A stretch of DNA of 64,000 nt, from the NCBI GenBank assembly GCA_964036275.1, contig OZ038434.1, positions 9,009,060-9,073,059 of the forward strand. Direction: 5' to 3'. The notes below the pieces were generated by a model. That model had not been told where the DNA came from, did no database searches, and saw only the letters and a program-made list of their open reading frames with translations. Positions 35,280-49,343 of this stretch are shown piece after piece. Position 1 is the first letter of the stretch. Each line of letters begins with the position of its first letter. Source of the stretch: Litoditis marina (lineage: Eukaryota; Nematoda; Chromadorea; Rhabditida; Rhabditidae). The translations under genes and the position numbers were made by a program.

Positions 35280-38200
35280 TTAGCATCCTTGCACATATGC
35301 AGGATAGTTGCATTTTCCGCTGGATAAATCGAATAGAAGTCCGGTGGAGCAGGTGTGTTCATATGAGGCTCCATTCATACATCTCCAGAACCTGCGATGA
35401 TTGTGTCAATGGTTTTGGTGAATGAAACGTCATCCGGAAAACAACGAGTCGAGTTTTACTCTGCTGAATCTCACGGCAAACCGACAAAAACGGTAACTCG
35501 TGAGAATTCAACGAAGATCGAGGAAATGATGAGAAAACGTGAAGTACGTTTCACAACTCATACGTACTGCTACTGCTACACAGATCTATAACCTTTTCAA
35601 ACTTTCTTTGCAGTTTTCTATGGATGGTGCAGTATGTATTCAGTGAAACCCTACTTGGTGCGACAGGCGTAACCGTAGATTCCGTCCGGCTTGCCTCTGC
35701 ACGTGAAAAGAGCTCGAGGTGGAGGAGATTGTGGCAGCTGCTGTCCATATGATGCGAAAGGTGAAGGTAGCTGAGACGGTTGTCCGTAAGACGGCAATGG
35801 GAGTGGTGCCGGAGCGGCTGTCACCGGCAGATCTGCGGGCATAAGGGCGGCGCACTGGCTCACTCTTTCCCTGAACGTTCATCAATGCAAACAGAATGAA
35901 ATGTGTATTGTCGAAATAATGGTTTCACGAAAAATTAAGGACAAACATAGATTTTCACAAACATGGAAGCTGGCGTGAACAACACTTGTTCGAGAATAAC
36001 CAAATCAGTAGCTATGTTTTGAGTATGTTGTGTTAAACTTACCGACGGTCACAGTAGTTCATTCGTGAGTTGAAGACCAGACCCTCCGGGCAGGTTCCTT
36101 CAATTGCCACCTGGCTGGCGCACTGAATGATCGCGGCCGAGCAGGGGGCAGTCGGGTAGAAACCGTCACGGACTCTGAAGTTGAAACAGTTAGCGTAAAG
36201 ATTCTCCTTAGAAACGACAAAATGATCTAAACTTTTAATGAACACGACTTGTTCATGAGTTTTCATCCCTTTTTTATGTGGCGTAATCAAAAACATGTTT
36301 AACTTTCTGAGTAAAGGAAATTGACCTTTGGAATGTTAAAAAATTAATTAAACAGTCAGGTATAACATTTGAGAGCTATAGGTAGATGTGCACTCTCTGC
36401 AAGTTCTCCTATCATTTAGAACGTTCAGCCAACTACGGATCATAGCACTGTAATTCATTTACCCCTGACAGCTGAACATCAATTTTGATTCTCCTTGAGG
36501 TTCCGGTGCAGTGCTGGCAATTGGCTGAAAATACAGTAATATGTTCGTTTTTGGTGGAAAAAAATTCATCAGTTCGAGTGGTGTGATTGCAACTATGGAA
36601 TACAAACATTACAACACTATAAATAACCTGTTCAATGACGGGTGAAGACGATGCACTGCAGCTGGCCACATTCATCATGTAGTCGCAGATTCCCGTTTTA
36701 CCGTTGAAAATGAGGTTGGAAGGACATGTTCCTCTCTGGAAAGCACGAAAATAAGTTCGACAGCTAACAAAGTCAGTTAGGCAAAAAAGAGAATTTCCCA
36801 TTTTCATTTGCAAAATAGTTATTTTGTCTGAAAGACATGTCGTTATTGGTTTCTGACTCACACAACGAGTTGAAACTTGAACTTTATGTTCATTGCAAGA
36901 AAGTATATACTCACCTTGCGCAGACCATTTTGACAGCTGATGTAATCAGCCGAACATGGAGACGCGGAGTAGAATCCGAACGGTTTATTGTCACACCTGA
37001 AAATGGACCGATCCGCAAACAGATTTCTTTGTTTCTAAACTGTGGGCTCAATTTCAGTTCTCTTTATACCTTCGGCGTGTGTCACTTTTTTGCTCGACAA
37101 ATAGTGTATGTTTCAATAAATACGCTGCAGTTACTGCTTCATTCAAAAAAGGCCGATTATGTGATCCAATCACAACGCTTTAGTCCTTCAAACTGCAATA
37201 CATTTTTCGATTGCAGTTTAAAGGACCGTTCACACGGGATTGGTCCACATAATCGTCCTGCTTTAAGTTTAGCCATCATGATATGTTGGTTGTGATAGTT
37301 TGATTGAGATGAGGAATCAATCATCTCATTAACATCATACTTAATTGTATCAATCCTTAAAAATAATACTCACATCGAGAAATCCTCAACTGAACTCTGT
37401 GCTTCTGTGACGGGAGCCGAAGTCGTAGTGGTGGTGGAGGTGGGTTCACTTGCGTCGGCGTCGCACTCAGAAACGTAGCTGGCAAAATCGCAGCGACGTA
37501 GAGACTGAGAGAATCGCAATTGCGATGGGCATCTCATCTGAACACATAAACATATTTCAAATGAGTAAGAATGTAGCATGTAGATATTTGCTATTTGTTC
37601 AACTGTTAACAAAAAACTGATTCGTTGTTCATTTAGGTATGTTTACTTGACATCCACAGTTGAAAATTGAGTGAGTAGGTAGAAGATAAACCACCATAGA
37701 GTTGATATCATATAACTCCAAATTTATTCACATCACGACTGGAAAAAGAACTTTAGGTAAACGTTCACCAACTTTCTTCTTCAATCCTTCATCGCACGAA
37801 TAGTAGTCTGATGAGCAGCCAGTGGAATAGTACCCATCCTTCTCTCCGGTACATAGGGACACTAAAACAATTCACAACTTATTGTTGCTTTGAAACCTCA
37901 CTTCTCTCATCCATGCATACTTGAATTCGAAATGAGCCAATTTAAACCCAGAACCCACTTTCAGATTGAAGTTGCAGTGTGAAGAAGTTGGACACAGCAA
38001 AAATTCAAGAATGCATAGTGAAAATTACTATGCTTCACTACAACTAGTCAACCAAAAACTATATACTATTCTGTTCTAGCACTACTAGCGTGTTTCTAGG
38101 GTCGACTAACAAGCAGCATAGCGAACAAGCCGGCTACTCGTCAAACTGACAAAACTGTAGCGGATCCTCCAGTTTACAGTATATTTGCGTCGCATGCAAC

Positions 38201-41200
38201 ATGGGAAACGTTGCGCAGAAGGTTAGATAAGGCATCAGAATGAGGGTGCTCGCGAAATAGGGCGCCACCGCACGACTTCGCTCCGTCCAGTGAAAAGTGG
38301 CACGACGACGACGGATTAATAAAAAAGATAAAGTCCAAATTTGAACTTTTTGCTGGTTACTTGAAATATTTCAGTGTTCAGTTGCAATCTCTTTGAGTTT
38401 GTTTTAACTCTGCTTATCTGAGTACACTTGGTTTTTGTACGGCTTTTTAATGTCAACGAGACTGTTCGTGGTTTGAACGAGTGTTGATTTTCATTTTCTA
38501 GTCATTTGAAAAGAAAGTTTTACGTAGTTTTCTATCAAGTACTGATTGACTTTTTCCACATGATTACTACCAATGAATAAATATAACAAATGAACGAAAC
38601 TGCCCGTTTTATTGGTGTGACTTACGTTGTTTTTCAGAGTCCATCTCTTTCTTTTCGGTTGTGGGCTTAGTTTCTGGCTTGACAGTAAGTCTGAACATTG
38701 GAAAATAAAAAAAAAACAAGCTATCGATACAAATTCGGTTGATAAAGCAACAACTTTTTCTACCTGTATCTCGAGAAAGTTCCTAATTTTTTTATTCTCA
38801 TTTTTCACAACAAACCTTCCTCCGCAGACGGGCACATTTTCTTTGTAGTCGCACATGCCGTTGGCGTCATTATAAAACAAACCGGCCTGACACTCATTGG
38901 GAATAGTTTGGTCTGAAAACAACACAATTGTAGCAAACCAGGTAAAAACCGCAGAAAATTCGTAGTATTTCCAGCTGATATCGTAACAACAAAGTGTGTC
39001 TTTGGTTTCTTATCATTAAGTTTATGGGTTTCTGATGGATCTAACTAACAAACAATGATTTTTGAGTTTTTGAGTAAATTACATACTTTAGTGAGTAAGT
39101 CCAATCGAAAACACACAAGTGATCAAAACGGGATTTTGCAGAACTCAATAAGTAAACATACCGTTCCAGCATTGAATGAATGTAGCCGTGCATTCTGACA
39201 AGGCGTACAAACCGTCTTTTTTGCCCTTGCAATCGAATTTTCGCTGAAATGTCTTTGTCATTTTCTTGATATACGGAAATATAAAACCTGGCCGGTCTAC
39301 AAATATGTGACACATCGTATGATGTTGAATTAGCCTGCCACAAACTAGAGTTGCATCAACCATAAGTTCATCTATAATCTTTTGAAATGAGAAATTCATC
39401 TATAAAAACCTAACTGTTGGAAATCTATCGTGAGGAATGATGTTAGATCTTCTGATTGGATACACTGTTGAAGTTAAACTGTTGAAACGCGATTTTTCGC
39501 CGAACTCGAGACTGGAAAACTTACCTCTTCTACTCTGGCTGGCAAGGCGGGGCGGGCGGTGGGAGCTACGTTCTCGGGCTTCTTGGGAACAGTTGACTCC
39601 GGTTGAACTCCGGAATATCTGCAAACATTTGTTAACTGAGAAACTTCTATTCAGGATGGTAAAATATTTCCACTGCCTATTTTGTTTTTCACGTGTTTAC
39701 CGTAGTATTAGTGAATTTAAATACATTGAATCCTCTTTATAGCCATTCTTCACTATTCTATGGGCTTTTATCAGGTCAAAATTTAAGTGTGGGAATTGGT
39801 TTTATCCCACCCACTATGTTGCTAACTCACCCAGAAGTGTTTGGTTTCGTTGGTTTCGCTGGGAGCGTTTTCGGCTTAGCTCCACATGCAACGATTTCCT
39901 CTTTGTTGTTGCATCTCTGTGCATCAGTGTCGTAGAGAAGACCTCCGGGACACTCCATCTACAAAAATCAATAACTAACATTTACAAACTCTTCTCACTT
40001 TAAAACGTGCAGATGCGAAGAATGCGAAGAATTCATATATAACTCAAATGTTTTAAATTGAGTATTTCGAAATATTCACCTTGTAGGTGGCTCCTCTGCT
40101 ACATGAATAGAAGAAAGCGTTACAGCCATTTCCGTAGAAGCCGTCGGCAAGTCTCTCGCAGTAAGGTTCTGAAAATATCTCTCTTGAAAATGTGAAATCT
40201 GAATAAAATATTTTCCACAACTGCATAGTAGTGTATTCCCTTTCTTTTCCAGCAAAACTAGTGAGAAAACTAATAGGCTCTTTTCGTCGTCGAGATCTAA
40301 CTGTGTTTTATTACTACCTGGTTTGACTAGTTTTGTTCTCATTTGTATCCTCACTCTTTCTGTTGCAAGAAGAGCATGAAAATTACACCGAACTAACCAA
40401 TAGGGGCAGGTCTGGTGGGAATGCCACTGTTGGTGGTCTCGATAGGTGCAGCCGTAGTTGATTCGGCTGTCACCACCTTATCGGCAGCTGGGGTGGTGGT
40501 GGAAGGCACAAACTTTTCTCCGGGATTGCAACCAGGAACCTGCAACTTTTCACATTATTTGTTATTTGCTCTAGAGTGAACCGCCGCAAGCCTTGTTGCA
40601 TGAATTAGAGAAATGATTTCACTTGATGGAGGACGTTTCGATGAGCCTGAGAAGAATCCGAAAATTCACAGCTTTTCTCGATTCCTAGATTCCCCTCATG
40701 GACCATGAAAACTTACGGTTCTAAAAACAATGGTTGATTTGATAAGCGTGAAATCAGCTTCGTTGGCATCTGCATTATAATGTAATCTTCTCAAAGAGTA
40801 TTGACTAGAAACAAGGAGGAAAATGATCTGATCTTTCCGACCACACAAACCACACTCACGTTGTCTTTGTAGTCGCATTGTCCGTTGTACGTGTTGAACA
40901 TCAGACCGTGCGAGCAGCTAAAACCTTGCCAGTTACAGTGCTATGTTCGTACAGTAGCATTTATAATTGTGAAAATTTCTGTGTAGTTGAATTCCAGTGG
41001 ATATGGCGGAAAACCCTCATTTCAGTCCAGACACGGTTTTAAATTTCTTAACTCATCTATTGAACAAAACCTTCAGACGAAACAACGTTATGGGAAATAT
41101 TGGAGCAAATTGAATCATGATTTCATTTCCTACTCCAATTAGAGATTCCCATTCACCTCGAAGGAGTTGCTGCTCCATTCCAGCATTCCACGTAGTCGGC

Positions 41201-44200
41201 CGAGCATTCCTCGACGGCATGAGCACCATTCTCCAGGTTGGCGCAGGATATTTTCTCCTCGGATCTGAAATGGACTATCTGTACTTCACTTTTGTGTCAC
41301 AGAGTAATTATAGAGCCAAACTAAAAACACTAAAGAACAAAAACATGTGTTCATGGTATTGCGACCCATTCCCCACCTCTTATAGTTATACAATAAACTG
41401 AGGGTTGAGAAAGAGGAATAAAAAGACAAGTGGAGAGGGAGATACAAGTTGGTACTGTACACTCAAATTGATTGAATGATCTATTCACATGCAAACATGT
41501 GTGATAGATAGAGAAACAGAAAGTTGAACATTGAAATAGCATGAAACCATCGAAACAAAATCAATAAAAACAAAACGAAACAAGAGAAGAGCATGTCTAT
41601 CACTAACCCAGAGGGAGTAGCTGTGGTCGTGGTCGTGGTGGTGGTAGTGGTAGTGGTAGTGGTAGTGGTAGTGTTTGTGGTGGGAACAGTCGTTGGCTCC
41701 TGAGTGCTGGTGGAGGTGCTGGTAGAAGTAACATCAGCTGCCGTTTCCGGTTGTCCGTATCCACCAGCAACAGTGAGGGAAGAAGTAGTGGTGGTAGGAA
41801 TATGAACTGTTGGTTCTTCGCCCGTTTTTGGTCCTGTGCTCATGTATGCGCTGCAATAGAAAACACAATAATGTTTTTATAATCGATCCGTTCTTTTCTG
41901 GAGGAATTTTTAGTAACGTGTTTTGAGCCCAGTCGTTCACGAGGAACCAAAAAAGCAAACTATACGGTACAACTCTTCCCACGCAAAACGTAGCATATTA
42001 TAGGTACTGCCACCATACAATTATCCGAGAGAATCGTTTTATGCATAGAAGTACTACCGTTACGTTCGAAACCTATCCTTAGTCTAATAAAATATTGCGA
42101 ACCTCAGACACGACTCCTTGAAGTCACATTGTTTTGCAGATTTGTTGAATACGAGACCAGTTGGACACTTCATTGAATACGCTTTCTCGGAGGTACACTG
42201 AAAATATATCGGTTTCATATCAGTTTGAAAAGTTTCGGAACCAAATCATGGCAAGTGTATGATTTTTCCTGTTATTCTGCATGTATATTATGATAACGAC
42301 GCATAATTCATTCTCAAATTAAGTATCAACACGAGGGTTTCATCACCTCTTTCAGATATGAAGTTCGATAGCAATTTCACAATACCTGAACGTATTTCTC
42401 GATACATCTTTCCATGGCGTACATTCCATCTTCTTTTGCCGAGCAGTCGAAGTTGATCGTCTCTTCCGGCTGAATATTGATCAGGGTGAAAAACGAACGT
42501 GTAGAATTCATATATATATACACTCTTTCTTGAATTGTTGAAATCAAAAAAATATGCAACGCAAAACAAGTACTTTTCTTCGAAGCTATACTAATATTCG
42601 TATAAACTGACGTTGTTTAGAAGCGGGCTAGATTGTTGAATGAGACAATAGTCCTTATTCCAATGAAGAATTATTTTTCACATAAGATAACACTCCTAAA
42701 TCATAATGTGTCGTTTCATAATTAATTTGCTCACCGCGTTTGCAACATGACTTGATCCATGTTCACCTATAAGAGGAGGAGCTCCGGTAGTACGAACAGC
42801 TCTGGAAACGATCCAAATCCAAAAACAAATGTGTTGAGTACATTAAATCATGAGAAAGATAGGAAATGGACTTATCATGAGAAAATACTGGCTTGTATGA
42901 ACAAGCGTAACTTACTACAATAACAGGCTATTTCAAGATTCATAGTCGATGAAATGAAGACCGAGTTAGACTACATTTAATAAGTTCATGAAAAGTGAAG
43001 AATAAATGTCGGTACTAATGTTTATTATCACTTATTGTCAAAAGATGTATACGGTACAAACAATTTAGTGTTTGTGTAGGTATAGTTCAAAATCTTCATG
43101 AATTGAATACGCATGTGCTAAAATGGAGTCGATTGCCCACTTGCATGCCTCCGGGTAGTCGCAGGCCTTAAATCTGACGTCATAGACGAGATGGGCGTTA
43201 CATCTGATGGCGCGAGCCACGCCACCGTTGCAGTGGTAGAACACCTCCGGGCACTTGTCCTTCACGTAATAATCGTCTTCCTGGAACATTTCACCTATTG
43301 ACTATGATTATCGATTGATTGATTTGTTCTCCGCTACTGATTTTGCCTATGGGTTGATTTAGAGTCGCTAATGTCATTGAAGAAACTATTGTTCACCTAC
43401 ATATTTCGCCATTAAATACTAATAGTTAAAAATGCTGAAGTTTCTATGGTGAAGCTCTACTTTTTTCCATAGAAATGATCTAACGTGAGCATACCTTGTC
43501 TTTGCAGTCAAAGTCGACGGGCGTTGCATCCATAGCTGGGGCGACAGTGGTAGCGCTGAATAATTTTGTTTTGGAAACAGGAAAAAGTTGAAGCAACACA
43601 ACAAGTTTGGTGTTAATAATGCGAGTGCTGATGATAACTTAGCAAGGTGTTTCTTGATTTATATAGGAAAGAATTACAGAAAAATGAACAGGGACAGTAA
43701 TAAAGTTTGTTCAAGTTAAAGAACCGATAGAGTCACAGAATAGAAGATGATCACACTACAACAAACAGTAACTAAATATTTCCTCATTTACCAAATTGCA
43801 CTGTCACATCCCATCTACAAAAGCCACCTATTAACGAATAATCTACTGTACTCCAATCTGTTCTATGTAAATTTGATGTAACTCACGGTCGCTTGCCGCC
43901 GCAGTCTGGGATGTATTGCATGTGGTCGCAGCGATCAGCGTCCGCGTCGTAGAAGAGACCCTGGCAAGTACTATTTGACTTATGCATACCACCGAGTAAT
44001 CACAAAAGTTCTGTATACGTTTCAAGATAAGAATTTTCTGGTCAAGTTTTAATTTTCTTCTGTCTCAGTTTTATAGGTTCATTAGTTCAATTGGTGAACA
44101 ATGCTCAAAACGGAATATAGAACTCACTTCTCTCTATGACACGAATAAACAGGAAAATTTTCGAAAACTCACCAATTGGCACCTGTACTTGAAGAGTTTG

Positions 44201-47200
44201 TCATTGGAGCACTTCCAGAAGAACTTGGCGCATTTGTTCTCCGAGTCACGGAAAACACCGTCTCCGAGAATTTTGCAGTCAACACCTGAAGATATTACTA
44301 ATATTCTTCACTTCATATTGATTTATAGCTCCGATCATTCCTACTGAGACTTGGCAGCGTGCCAATGAATTTTCCAGGCCTTTTTTTCACCACTTTAGAG
44401 CTTTTCAAAAAAAACTACAAATCTATGTTAGCGGTTGCTCAGCTTCATGAGAACACGTGAATGAAAACCTTCTCTAGAATACTCATGTTCACTCTAGTAA
44501 ATAGTCATCCGAAAATCTTGGAACGATGCCAACGGGTCTCAGTGGGAATGAAATAAACTATACAACGCGAATAACATTGCCTTTTGAAAGCAAACTACTG
44601 GACTCATTTTGGTTCTGTATCCGACCAAATGTTTGATCACATTTGTGCGTTGAGTGATATTTTTGTTTTCAAATTTGCCGACTAACGATTCGAGAGAGGA
44701 AGAAAGAGAGAGAGAGAAAGAGGAGCGAGAGAGAGAGCGAGAGAGAGGAGAGAGAAACAACAATAACCTACCCTTGTCTGTGGGTTTGATGGGAACCTCC
44801 TCAATAAGTTCTTTCTTTTCAGTTGGTTTAGGAGGAGGAGACGGTGGCGAGTCGCTAGAAACTTCTTCAATCTACAAATACTTGTTTCAGGTTTCAGGCT
44901 TCATAGTTATTTAACTTCGTTGAAACGCGTTCTGTAGTTTGATCGCGACGCGTTGGCGGCAAAATTCGAGTCCAGAATTGGACAACACGGAACCAGCGAG
45001 CAGTAAGCTCCTGTAGATATGACACAAACTTCCATATACATTCTACAAAAACATCTCTCGCTATTTTCCCATCGATCTGGTGCTAACGTCAGATAGGTTG
45101 AGAACTATGAATGGTAGTTAGCCAATTGGAAGTTGTTTTGTAGGTGTATAAACGTGCGAATGAGCCGAAACTTATCGAACCTTGTATCATTAGATTACTG
45201 ACTTCTTCTAATTGTGTTCGTTCTAAGATGTCTTTTGTTCCGGAAACTCACTACAGCTGTGTTTGGATATCCGTAGCTGGACGGAGGTGATGGTAGTTCT
45301 TCAACAACAGCGCTAAAACAGGGATACAATGGTATTTAACAGTTGCAAGTTGCAATACAGTTTTATTCTTGAATATATCGTATGAATACACTATTCTTCT
45401 CAATTTCGACTGGTTTAAGCTATTCTCCACATCAAGAAGCTCATGAACAACCTCAATCTGATTTGTTTTGTTCTTTCCACGCAATGGTTTAGATTTCCAC
45501 TCAGCAATCGTCGTTCCTAGTGGTGACTCTGAGCGCTTACCTTTTTCTATACTGAAAACATCATGGAAATGCGACTACCTTTAGTAAATGTGTTTCCCGA
45601 TACGTACCTTATCTGGTGGTTGTTGCTGTTCTTCTTCTTGTTACAGCTCTCAACTCTCAGTTTGAAGTCGCAGCGCTGCTTTTTTTCATCAAAATACTGC
45701 TGATAGGGACAACTGAAAACAACTCCATGGAACAAAAACACTGGTTTAGTAAAGTGCGGAACATCGATAAGAACCTTATGATGGACATTTCTGAGGTATT
45801 CACTACGAATTTATGTTTCTAGTAGAAATATGCTGTGTTTTTACACGAACGTGAACCATACTGCTTGCAGCAGCATTTGTGAGCTCACATGACAAAAAAA
45901 AAGCGAAATGTAGAAATCTTAAAAAAAACTGCTAGGAACACTAGCACATTTATATGAAACTCTGTAGTTAGGAATTCGTCCTTCCATCCCAAATAAACTA
46001 AAAGTGGACGGAAAACTCACGTGAAATTCCAAACAACACAAGTGGGACACTGCCCTGCACGTTATAAACTCTAACTCACTCACGTTAGACGTACAGTACG
46101 TTCGACGTTAGACAACGTATAAACTCACGTTAGATCTGCACGTTATGAACTCAGATGTGTTCAACACGTTTCACTTGACTAAACATTTCAATAGTGAGAT
46201 GAGCGAAATAATCAAGTATTTCCGTTTACATTATTGAGTTTTTTTTTTCGAAAACTGACTTCTGTTGCACAGCAGTCGAGTGAACACAGGTGTAGTAGAA
46301 GTTATCGCACGGTACCTCCGGATGCTCATAGCTGCCATCTTTACGGCCAGTACAATTGAACGCTGACCTAAAATGATGTTGAGATTAAGTAATTCTTATT
46401 TTGAACAATTATAATAGTTTTCTTGCAGATTTTTCGTCTTGTTTGCATGTAAAATATTTCTAGTGCTGAGTGGTGAGGATAGTTAAACGGTGCGAAGGGT
46501 CGGCTAGAGGTCATGGAACCATTTTACAGTGGATTAAGTTGAGCATGAAACTAAATTAGCGCAATTATACGATTAACGTTATTGGGTTGCCCATTCTAGA
46601 AACTTTGTCAATTACTCTCAAGGTTAGCCTTGGGACTTACCACGGATTAGCTTTGCTGGCAAAACTATTTTCTGAAATTTCAGGGTGTTCTAAAAACAGC
46701 TGAACTAGAAGTGGAGAGGGAAGTGGAGCGGAATTATGGTATCGGAATGTAGGGAGAAATTACTCACGGTGTTTTGAGAAGTGCGTCTTTGAATGCCTCA
46801 GCATTCTGGCATTCCTTCACGAGTTCCTTGTACTCGCACTTTCCACGCAGAGAATCAAAGTACAGCGTCTTGGGACAGCTCATCTCGTACCGTTTTTGCT
46901 ATAAAACGGATTTCAGCAATTTATGAAAGCAATATGTTCAAATATACATTTTGAAGTAGGAAGAAGCTCAGATGTTTCACTTACGTCGTAGCACCGGGTG
47001 AAGTTGGTGTTGCATCCTATCACGTAGAAGTTGTTCTCCTTGTCGGAACAGTCAATTTTTCTGATCGAAGGTACATAAATGTCTTTTTCTGCTGAAACAT
47101 TGTCACAGTAACATGATACAATTAGAATTAGCAGGGTTCGAGACATTTCGAACTGGAGGTTAGGTGAAACCCGTACCAGTCATGTAGAGAGGTTTTTACA

Positions 47201-47518
47201 GAATAGAAATGTTTCATTTCAACCTCTGAGGTAACAAAACCTTGCTGAATCATTGTCAATATCAGCGTGTTGCATACTTGTTGTTTATCAGTTACGTTCT
47301 CTATCCTGCAACAAAATCTAGGACCCAGAATCTAACTACATCTGGTGATTCGATCGATTTGACTTTTTTTTTGTAAAAATAAAAGATCAAAGAAAAGTAA
47401 TATGTCAGATAAATTATAATTTTCGAATGAATTAGTTCAGTTTCAGAATAAGTAGTATTGCAAAGACCTCACCTGTTGTCGCCAACGGGACTAGGAGAAA
47501 GACAAGATATATGAGCAT
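35280..47518 (-). CDS. cbd-1: CBD-1-type eggshell protein with 12 chitin-binding domains
   Basis: 32 exons, 1,120 residues: 47518-47473, 47091-46985, 46898-46768, 46367-46260, 45712-45608, 45312-45252, 44871-44772, 44285-44173, 43960-43887, 43555-43495, 43280-43141, 42801-42735, 42469-42386, 42197-42103, 41850-41608, 41264-41157, 40917-40860, 40539-40398, 40168-40080, 39958-39831, 39618-39525, 39243-39162, 38912-38816, 38690-38626, 37861-37773, 37537-37374, 36996-36915, 36735-36628, 36524-36463, 36174-36043, 35870-35655, 35391-35280. After a signal peptide (MLIYLVFLLVPLATT) come twelve peritrophin-A (CBM14) domains, each six cysteines with DGxY, C, F/YxxC, C, F and CDY; most are split by one intron. 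Linkers are Thr/Pro/Ser-rich, one nearly pure Thr (about residues 431-512). C. elegans CBD-1 also has twelve such domains; it is an outer (vitelline) eggshell-layer protein secreted by the oocyte that binds chitin. There is no enzymatic domain. An alternative first exon starts at 47146. Confidence 0.93.
37154..37255. repeat. Imperfect hairpin in a cbd-1 intron
   Basis: Arms of 46 bases (37154-37199 and 37210-37255) are imperfect reverse complements around a 10-base loop (acatttttcg). Both ends match well: cgattatgtg outside and aaactgcaat inside, with a mismatched middle. This is the size of a short fold-back element or of a pre-miRNA-like hairpin. I cannot tell which. Confidence 0.6.
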
Positions 47519-49343
47519 AATGCTGAAAATTAACACTGTTAATAGGACTAATGAAGAACATGAGAACTTGAGATATTGAGAAAGAAAGAGAGAATGAAAG
47601 ATAAAATCGAATGAGAGAAAAAGAGAGCAAAGGAGAGAGGGTACACGCCATTCTAGCTGAATTTGAAGTATTTCCGGCGAAAGAGGCATGTCAGCTGTGT
47701 TCATTGAAGCGATAAAGAGTATCAAACCTAGTTTGGAAAATGAGTAACTTGTTTTAAACATTAAATGACTGTTTCAGATTGATTTTTTTGTTGCTAAATC
47801 AAACATAGTTTAGGAAATGGAATCAGTTCAAGGTTTTGTTGTCTGACAATGAAAATCCGAGGTGTATTTCCTCATTCTTCAAAAACTGGGCCGCGATTTG
47901 GCTTATCTAGCAAATACATCGACATTTGAGACTCCAATTTGCGGCTTACGTTAAAGGAACCGGCAGTCGGTAGTACTATAATCGTGCGCATTCATGATGA
48001 AACTGGAAGAAAACAGACACAAATAGCACAGGTGCGGGAGTCGGAAAAAGGAGATTAGTGTTTTTCGATTGAAAGATTGAAAGGTAACCTATATTGAGAT
48101 CATGCATTTTTGAGTGCTGAGTGAGGTAAACAACAACGTATAGTTATTAAAAAGTGATAGTGAGGCTCGAAAAACTATCCACAATACCCATATTTTTCAC
48201 GACAGCGGTTTTTTGTAAGAATATTAAAAAGTATGTTTTCAGCTGAATTTTATTGTGCTGTAATACCACCTCCCTTCCTCAGAAAAGTTATTGGGACTCT
48301 AGCTATGTTTCCGTGGTTTTCTAAAACTCAAAACCTAGTTTCGAAGAGAGATGAAAACAAACTTGATGCGAAGTTGGGGATTTGAGTGCATACTCGAGAG
48401 CGAATTAGAAGCGTTTGAGAAATTGGGTATAGATGTTCACAGAAAAACTTGGAACAAGAGAGAAGTATCCAGTAAGACGTAAGAAAAAATTAAGATTTAT
48501 GAACGTTTGAGGCTTGGAGTTTGTTCATACCGCCCCCTAATGTTGGTCTTTTATGCGCCTGGCGCCTAGTACCGTAATGTTTTGAATTCCGTTTCATCGA
48601 TGATAAGCTATGGGAAAAAACTCGATCGAGAAAGAAACATGCATCAAAAAATGATTTCCAACTACAGCTGAGTAAACCATTATTTTCAAGTGATAGCGAT
48701 CAAATGTTCAATTTACAAAACATCCTGAGTAAGCATGAGCAGTCCCATATTATGGTGTAGCGGGAATGTTGCATTTCATCATGGAAAACTAGCAACATTT
48801 ATTAGTATTTATCATCTGCAATTTTAAAAGGGCAAACCCGTTTGTGAAACCTAACTTAGTTTCGAAAGCGTCCCAGCATGTGTTTCACCCTAGTTTCCAA
48901 GAAGTTTTAGCAATGTCTGTTTAGTTTATTTCTCATTTCCGCCCCATATATGAATACAGTACAACTGATTGCTTATATCCACTTTTATTTTCAAGTGAAC
49001 TGTGTGAAAATGAAATCTCTGGACAATTACCGAACGCCTCGATTCCAAATTGGATTTTACTCTTTCATTCTTTTCAATCTTTTTTTCGGATTTCTCCGAA
49101 AAACAATGGCCGAAAAGTTTATCAGCACGCTGTAAAAGTTCACCCGAGAAAAGTGAGAATCAAGGCCGTTTGATAGTTTCGAGATAGATAACAGTTAGAA
49201 CACGACCACCTTATGAGAAAAAACTTTAATTAAGTGTATTTACAACAATGAAGACGAAAAACGTCAGTTTTGAATGAAAAAACATCAATAATCGATGTTG
49301 TCGTCTCTTCTTTCCATAGTGTTCATTGTCAAATGACAACAAG
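47519..49343. other. Intergenic region upstream of cbd-1
   Basis: This holds the cbd-1 promoter on the right of its start and the 3' region of the first MFSD8-like gene. An acceptor-like attttcag (47530-47523) precedes the 47518 ATG, suggesting SL trans-splicing. Open frames at 47432-47761 (-) and 48950-49135 (+) lack any domain. I see no RNA gene or strong repeat, only a purine-rich patch near 47578-47640. Confidence 0.55.

Noticed and set aside
38060..38330. GC-richer block in a cbd-1 intron
   Set aside because: It looks like a possible inserted element, but I found no terminal repeats, target duplication or coding sequence to support a call.
43065..43280. End of a separate short chitin-binding gene
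   Set aside because: Splicing at 43141 joins in phase to 42801 and continues the domain series to a total of twelve, so one long gene is preferred; the stop is kept only as a possible retained-intron isoform.
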